From Armatimonadota bacterium (GTDB lineage: Bacteria; Armatimonadota; SYMT01): a stretch of DNA of 11,391 nt. Below the pieces are notes generated by a model. It did not search any database, had not been told where the DNA came from, and was given only the letters and a program-made list of their open reading frames with translations. Each line of letters opens with the position of its first letter. Position 1 is the first letter of the stretch. Positions 1-6,800 of this stretch are shown piece by piece. The position numbers and the translations under genes are program-made. The stretch covers positions 1 through 11,391 of the forward strand of contig JAJFMS010000029.1 in assembly GCA_020696885.1 (NCBI GenBank), written 5' to 3'.

Positions 1-43
1 CGGCGCCGGGAATACGTCGTGGAAAGGGCAATCACGGCGACTG

Positions 44-71
44 CCCCGACGAAAGAATCACACGTCTGGGG
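44..71 (-). terminator. Possible hairpin downstream of the RHS gene
   Basis: CCCCGACG (44-51) can pair with CGTC-T-GGGG (63-71) with one bulged base, leaving an 11-base loop. It lies 25 to 52 bases past the RHS stop. No T-run follows on the minus strand, so it is not a canonical intrinsic terminator. Nothing else is visible in the 95 bases between the stop and the window edge. Confidence 0.25.
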
Positions 72-95
72 TGGCTCCAGTGACGGGTCACGCGG

Positions 96-899
96 CTAGA
101 AGATCCTCGTCCATGAGAGGGGGATCCCGAAGATCATCTCCAGGGTGTTGACACCCAGCCCCACGTCCCGGACATGCCCGGACGTGTGCCAGGCTCCCAG
201 GGGTGATACCGTGTTCGCGCCGCTGCGGACGGGGACGTTCGCGCCCCTTCGCGCCGTGAACGTAGCGCCCACGTCGACGGCGAAACCACTTCGCGCTGCG
301 TAGCAGACTGAAAGGTCCACGTTGGTAACGGTGAAGCGCGCCGGCACAAAGGATCTCAGACCTTCCGAGCCGGCCCATGCACTCCGGGTGTGCAGTCGGC
401 CGTCGGCCGCTTGATATACCTCGCCCTGGCGGTAGATCCCCAACTCGGCAGCGGCGGCACCTTCAGTACCGTGACCCACCGCGATGAGCTGGCCGTTGAA
501 CTCCGCCACCTGGGGCCAAGCCGCGCGGCCGCCGTCGATGCGTTCCCGGCTGATCAGGTGAGTTCCCCAGCGGCTGCGAGGAATGCGCTGGGCCTCCGCG
601 ATCAACTCGGCCCCCATACGGCCCGTGGCCAAGCCGTAGAGCTGCTGGCCTTCATAGTAGACGATGATGGGCTGCGGCGCGCCGGCGTTGGCTCCCCACC
701 CGCTACGCCACAGCCCGATTCCGGCCTCGGTTATGCCGCGAAACGCCCCGAACGAGGCTCCGACAATTGCGCCGATGCCGGCGCGTCGCTTCCGTTCTTC
801 GCTGTCCCCGCCGGATGCATAGCCGATGCCCGCGCCGACGGCCGCGTAGACACTGGTGTAGGCCAGCCCAAGTGCCAGCCGCAACTGGACCCGGGAGAG
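96..899 (-). other. Variable C-terminal toxin region with predicted caspase-like His-Cys dyad
   Basis: The 267 residues after the expected cut fall in two parts. Residues about 2678-2735 are two glycine-rich hydrophobic segments split by a charged linker (GGDSEERKRR), likely a membrane-inserting or chaperone-like pre-toxin region. The remaining roughly 195 residues contain a strand ending in IAVGHGTEG (H2815) and a strand ending in DLSVCYAA (C2871), followed by FAVDVGATF. Strand-GHG then strand-C-x-x-A, 56 residues apart, is the pattern of clan CD enzymes (caspases, C80 domains of MARTX and clostridial toxins, CHAT proteases). Papain and NlpC folds have Cys before His, so they fit less well. 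The fold is inferred from two motifs; substrate is unknown. Confidence 0.55.
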
Positions 900-3800
900 C
901 AGGCCGCTGGGATCGGTTCGGCTAATCGGGTTGTTGCCCACGTAGGCGTAGGGGCTGGACCACTCGCCAGCAGGGTCGGGGCAGTGGAAGCGTCCGAGCG
1001 CCGGATCGTAGAGCCGGGCGCGGTAGTTGTAGCAGCCCAGCTCCATGTCGAACTCCTGACCGGTGTACAGGTACTGGAGGGGCGACTCTTTGGGGTTGGT
1101 GCTGTTGTCCGGCTGCAGCCCGCCGAACGGCAGGTAGTTGTAGTGCGCCACGTGCTTGCCGTCGCCATCGAGGACGAGGCGAGTGGACCCCAACTGGTCC
1201 CGGATCACGAAGTAGGGCTTCCCGTCCCGGAGGTACGCCGTCAGGCCGGTTGCGCCCTGGACGTACTGCACTTCCTCGGCGGAATTGCCGGTGAACTCGG
1301 CCACGGGCAGACCGCCCTGCCCGTGGACGTAGAGCCGCTTCCGGGAACCGGCCAGCTTCAGCACCCGCTGGCCCGCGCCGTTGTACCGGAGCTGCACGGT
1401 GCCGGTCGGGATCTCCACGCTGTCCGGCACCACGCGTGCCCCACTATAGGACAGGCTCCGAAGATTGAGGAGGCTGCGGAGCCGGCCGCTGGCATCGTGC
1501 TGCACCCGCTGGGCGGGCTGGCCCATGAGCGACAGCGCATCCAACCGGTTCGAACCCGGGGCGTAGCTGGGGGCGTACACCATGCCGCCGTCCCGGCGTG
1601 CCTGCAGGTTGCCGTTCGGATCGATTCCCACCGGCCCTCCATACGGGCCGGTAAACTCCCAGCGCGGCTCGAGCTGCAGGCCCGCGGCGGGGTCCGTGGA
1701 GGCCATGATGAGCCGACTGAGGGAGTTGTAAGCATACCGGTAGCGGTGGGGCTTGGGGGTCGCCAGCGAGGCTCCGGAGGTAACCGAAGTGACCGCCGCC
1801 CCCAGGTTCTCCGACCCGTACTCCAGGGTGGTCTGGAAGTAACGTTGATCTCCGGGGCCGGTATAATCGATGTCCAGCAGGCGGCCGTGGAAGTCGTACC
1901 GGTAGCGGCCCTGGATACGCCGTTCGTTCAGAAGCTCCCTCGCTACGGCGCCGTCCACGGTGTACGCGTATTCGGCAAAGCGCGCGGGCTGGCCGTCCTC
2001 TCCCACGCGCCAGAGCCGGCCTGCGGCGTTGAAAGTGTGGTAGACGGAGCGCTGTCGCTCCCCGGGGTAGTGGATCGCGATGACGCGGTCCTGCGCGTCG
2101 TAGTCATACAGCACGGACCGAGTGGTCGCATCGAAGCCCGGCACTAATTGATCCACGCGCACGGCACGGCCGTGCGTGTCGTAGAAGTACCGCTTGGTCA
2201 CCACCTGGCGGTCCGGACCACAGGACTGCAGCTCGCGCAGCCGACCGTTCGCTTTCGCCGTCTCGGCGGTGCCGTCGCAGTCATAGAGCCAGCGTGTCAT
2301 CCAGGTGGCCCCCGGCTCGCGGCTCGGCCAGGCCCGGTCGGCAGCGGCCTGCCGGAGCTGCTGCGGCGACCAGGCCTGGGTGAGCTCGCCGTGCTCCACG
2401 GGCCGGCCCGCGGCATCGTAGACCAGGTATTGGAACCGCTGGGGGGACTGGGCCGCGCCCGCCGCATCCATGTAGAACCGAAGCCGGCCGACGGGGTCGC
2501 CGATCCGCAAGAGGGTCCCGGAGTCGGGATCGCGGCGCTCGTCCGGGTGACCCAGGAAGTCCACGTGCGTGGCGGTGGTCCCGGACTCACCCAGGTCCGG
2601 GAACGCCGGGTTCTGCCGGTTCGGGAGCGAGGTGATCATCCACTCCCCGCTAGGGTCCCGGCGGCTCCGGTAACTGGTGGCCGTGCGCTCGGGCCCGATG
2701 CCGATCGCGCTGGCGATCCGGTTGCCGGCGCGATCGAAGATCTCGACGTGCGGGTTGATCTGGCCGGGACCCAGCGGGAGGTAGCGCGTTACGGAGCGGT
2801 AGGCGTCCGTCTGTGGGAGACCGACCTGCTGGTACAGCCACTTCGCGTCCGCGGTGCGCGAATAGTCCATCCGCACGGTAAGCCCGCCGCCCGGCGCAAA
2901 CCGTTTCCCCGGGTTGCACTGCTCCAGCGCGCGGGCCAGCGGGCTGCGCTCGGAGACCTGCCGGGTGCAGGCAAAGTACGCGTCGTCAGGGGAGCCGGCG
3001 ACCTCGGGAATGCTCCGGAAATAAAGCGAGACCTCCCCATGAAGCCGACCGGACGTCCAATCGTACGCGGTGACGAGTCCGGGTTGATACTGAGCCGACC
3101 AGCCGATGGGGGCTGGTTTCGTGTGCACCGCGGCCTGTCCCCAGCCATCGTAGATCGTCTGCGCGGCGATCAGACCGGTTCCGTTCGGGTGCATCGTCTG
3201 CAGTTGGATTTCCCGGCCCAGGCCGTCCGCGTAGGCCAGCGTGAGGACCGGTGAGACCATCGTGGCGACGTGCCGGACCTCGCAGGGCGCAGTGGAGTTG
3301 GGAGCCGAGCGCAGGGTAAACGCGCCGGGCTCGGTGATCTCCTGGCGGAGCAGCAGGCGTGCGCCGGCAAACAACAGCAGCTGGTTTCCGATGACGGCCA
3401 CCAGGAACTCATAGCTGCCCGGATCACCCTTGAACTGCCAGTTCCGGCCGGATCGGTCGATCAGGCGGATCAGGCCCTGCTCAAATTCGAGCGTGGCGCT
3501 GCCGTTCAGGATCTGCAGCCTGGCGTCCGCACCGTGGCGCACCGTGAAGCGGAGCGCGGTGCCCGTGGGAGTGGCCAGGGAGCGGGGCCGGCCGGGGGTC
3601 TCGAAGGGACCGGATAGGAGCGGAACCCCCTCCCCTCCCCGGATGAGCCAGGGACCGGGACCCGTGTACCGTCCCCCGTCCTGCGAGGAAACCATCAGCC
3701 GGATGTTGGGGCGGAGATCCGCGCGGTCGTTTTCCGGGAGGAGGGCCGCGTGCAGGGCGCGCGCGAGCTGGGACGCGTACGTACGGGTATACATCCGCAG

Positions 3801-6800
3801 CGGCTGCTCGCCCGGCCCGGTTTCGATGATGGCCTCGTGCGCGTCGTTGTACGCGGTCCGGCGGATGTTGCCGAGCTGGTCCTGGTGGGACAGCGGGAGC
3901 CCGGTGTCCGGGTCGTAGACAGTGGCGCTGAAGCCGGCATCCACCGGTCGAAAGTGAATGCAGTCGATGTTTCCGTCACAGCGGACGAACGGCGCTGCGT
4001 CCGGCGTGGGCGACGTCACCGTGTGCTCCACGTAGCGCCAGGTGGGCGCCGCGGGGATCGTCCGGGCGTTCGCACCAAACCCGATGGCCGCACCGGCGCC
4101 CCCCTCGCGCGTTTGGATCCAGGCGCCGACCACGTAACCGATCCCGGGTCGGGGCGAGAACCGCCCCGGGCGCACCGAAGCGGTGGACCCCGCCAGCCGG
4201 CCGGTGCCGGTGCGTCCTCCGCCCAGCGGCTCGTGCGTACCGGTGAGCTGCCAGCCCTCTTTCCGCTCGATCTGGCTGAACCCCAGGTAGCCGGCCTGGG
4301 CCTCGCTAACGCTGGCGCCCGCAAACGACGCCAGCGCGTAGCGATACTCCGTGTCGTAAACAGTCGAAGTGACCCGTCCGTCCGCATCCACGGTCTCGGT
4401 AACGATGCCCCTGGGCATTTGCCCCACGGCGCGCAGCGTCCGCAGCCAGTGCTCGGGGGGTGGCTCGCCGGACCGCTGCAGCATGGGCGCGTCGGCATTG
4501 CGCGCCACGAAGGCGCTGCGGGCTCCCCACACCGGATACCGCAGGTTGAACCAGCGGTCCGGATCTCCCGATAACTCCGGCCCCAACCGGGACCATTGGT
4601 AGCCGGTGGCCTCCACCAGGCGCTGGTTCACGGTGGTCCGCGTCTCCGCAAGCGCGGTCAGGAGGTTCTGCCGCTCCAGGTCCGGATGCAACGCCCAGGC
4701 ATAACGGTAGGAGACGAGGCGGTGCTCCTCCTCGCCCGCGAGGTTCTTGTGGGAGGTGTAGACCTCCAGCGGCAGGCCCCTGGTCTCGTCCGGGAAGCTG
4801 GACATCACCGTGGTGAGCATCCCATCAGCTAGCGTCGTCTGGACGGCGCCGCGCGGTAGGAACAGGGTCTCGTTCCGGACCAGCGGCACTTTCCGCACCC
4901 ACCAACGCAGCCGCTCCGAACGGGCCTCCGCCAGGTTGCCGTTCTCGCTCCGGAACGTCCGGGTGTAGTACGGGGAGCCCGCCAACACCGGGTAGAGCAT
5001 CGAGTCGCTGTCCTTCACCTCCAGCGGGTTCCCGCCGCCGGTGTAGAAGAAATGTTCGGTGCAGCCGTTGCGCAGGTCCGGCGATGCGGAGGGGCCGCTG
5101 GGGATCACCGTGGTCTTGTTGAACAGCGCGTCGCTGCCGGAGGGCTGCGCCAGGCCGTTCTCAAACCGGTAGTGCGTGTAGGACACGCTCATTCCGTCGT
5201 TCACCGCCTCGGACGCGGCGACGTAGGTGGTCAGCGGCCCGGTGCAAGCATCGTTGATTACGCGATAGAGGTGGAGCCGCGTGGCGTCCCCGAGCTTGCC
5301 GGCGCAGTAGGTGACGAAGATGTCCGCGCCGATCAGCTCGGACTGATCGTCACTATGGCGGGTGAGCCACTCGCCGTCCGGGAGCTTGAACGGCTGTCCG
5401 AAAGTCCCGCCATTCTTGAGCAGGCGCACCCAGGGCGTGGTTTTGGGGTAGCCGGAGCGGGTTTCCGTGCGTTTCTGGGGTATGTGATCCGGGGGAGGAC
5501 CCGGATAGGTCACCTCTTGCGTCTGGTTCAGTTCGGCCACATAGGTGATGAAGCTGCCCGCGGCCTGGGTGCTGTGGCGCTGAAGCCTCAGCGACTCGTC
5601 CCATTCGCCCACCCGGCGCCCCCGGTACTCGGCAACCAGGCTGCCGAGGTCATTCCACTTACCGTTCGGCTGCCGGTAATGGAGCTGGTTACCGGCGGCG
5701 AAGAACCGGTTTGCGCGTGCGGCGGCTACCTCCGGGTTCGCCAACTGGCTCATGAGCTGGTCCGTCAGCATGAACGCCAGGTCCAGCGGCAGCGCAATCT
5801 CCCAGTCCAGGGGGAGCGTGAGGACCATCTCGATCAGGTAGAGGTAGCCCCATACCTTCTCCCAGAGGGTGGGGTTGCCATCCGCGAAGCTCCCTATCCG
5901 GGCCACCCACTCGGACCGGAGGTGGTTCCACTCGTAGAACTGCGCCTTGCCGTCGTTGGTGATCGTGAAGCTGTCGATGCCGACGAAGTTGTTTTGCAGG
6001 CTGTCGTGGCTGTAATCGTTGCCGCCCCAGCGGTCGCCCAGGAAGCGGAAGGCCCACCGGCGGTTGACGCCGGAGATGAGGCCCATGGCCTTGGGCGGCA
6101 CGGCGTCGATCAGCACCATGCTGCCGGCCACCACCAGCCGCGGCCGGTAGTCCGTGGAGCGATGTAGGTCCGTGGCGACGGGCAGCTCCTTGATCTCGAC
6201 CACCTCGCACCGCTCGTTCCAGCGGTGGGCAAAGAACGGGTTGAACTCCCGCTCCGAAATGCCCCCACCCTGGTCGTGGGGCCTGGACGTCGATTCCCAA
6301 TGATGGGTCTGGACCACCGCAAACCCGTCTCCCATCCGCACGGAGAGCTCGGTGATGCCGGAGTACGTGGTACGGGAGACGGTCTCGGCGCGATGGCTCA
6401 TCGGCTGGTGCAGGGACTGCTCCGGCATGAGCCAATTTCCGCCGTGATCCAGCCGGTGGACCCGCCCGTCCGGGGCAAACGAATTGTCCGGCGTGGCGGT
6501 GATGGTGAACAGGATGTCCCCCTCCGCAGCCAGGGCAAAGCGCGTTACCCCCGCAACCTTGAGAGCCACCTCCGTCTGCGCCCAGGCGCCTCCCTCCCGG
6601 TGGAGGCGCGTCAGGCGGCCGGTGTCGGGGTCCAGCCAGGCGAAGAACCGCGCGCCGGCCGCGTACCTGCCGGCGCCGGGCAGCGCGAATGAGTGTTTCA
6701 GCCACTCGCCCCGCCGCGCCGGGTTGCGGGTGTACAGGTTGACTTGCGGATCCTGCTGGGGGGTGACGACGGCGAAGAACTCACCGCGGGTGGTCACGTC

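Noticed and set aside
80..91. GTGAC-GG-GTCAC inverted repeat
   Set aside because: The 5-bp arms are too short, with a 2-base centre, to be a stable hairpin, and no T-run follows; probably chance.
96..899. Papain-like or NlpC/P60 protease as the toxin fold
   Set aside because: Those folds place the catalytic Cys before the His; here H2815 comes before C2871.
390..2147. 585-residue plus-strand open frame
   Set aside because: It is antisense to the conserved RHS core and YD repeats, which are unmistakable on the minus strand; its translation has no recognisable domain.
2148..3254. 368-residue plus-strand open frame
   Set aside because: It is antisense to the RHS gene and rich in Arg, Gly and Val without motifs; a GC-rich shadow.
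5052..6167. 371-residue plus-strand open frame
   Set aside because: It is antisense to the RHS shell, with no family resemblance.
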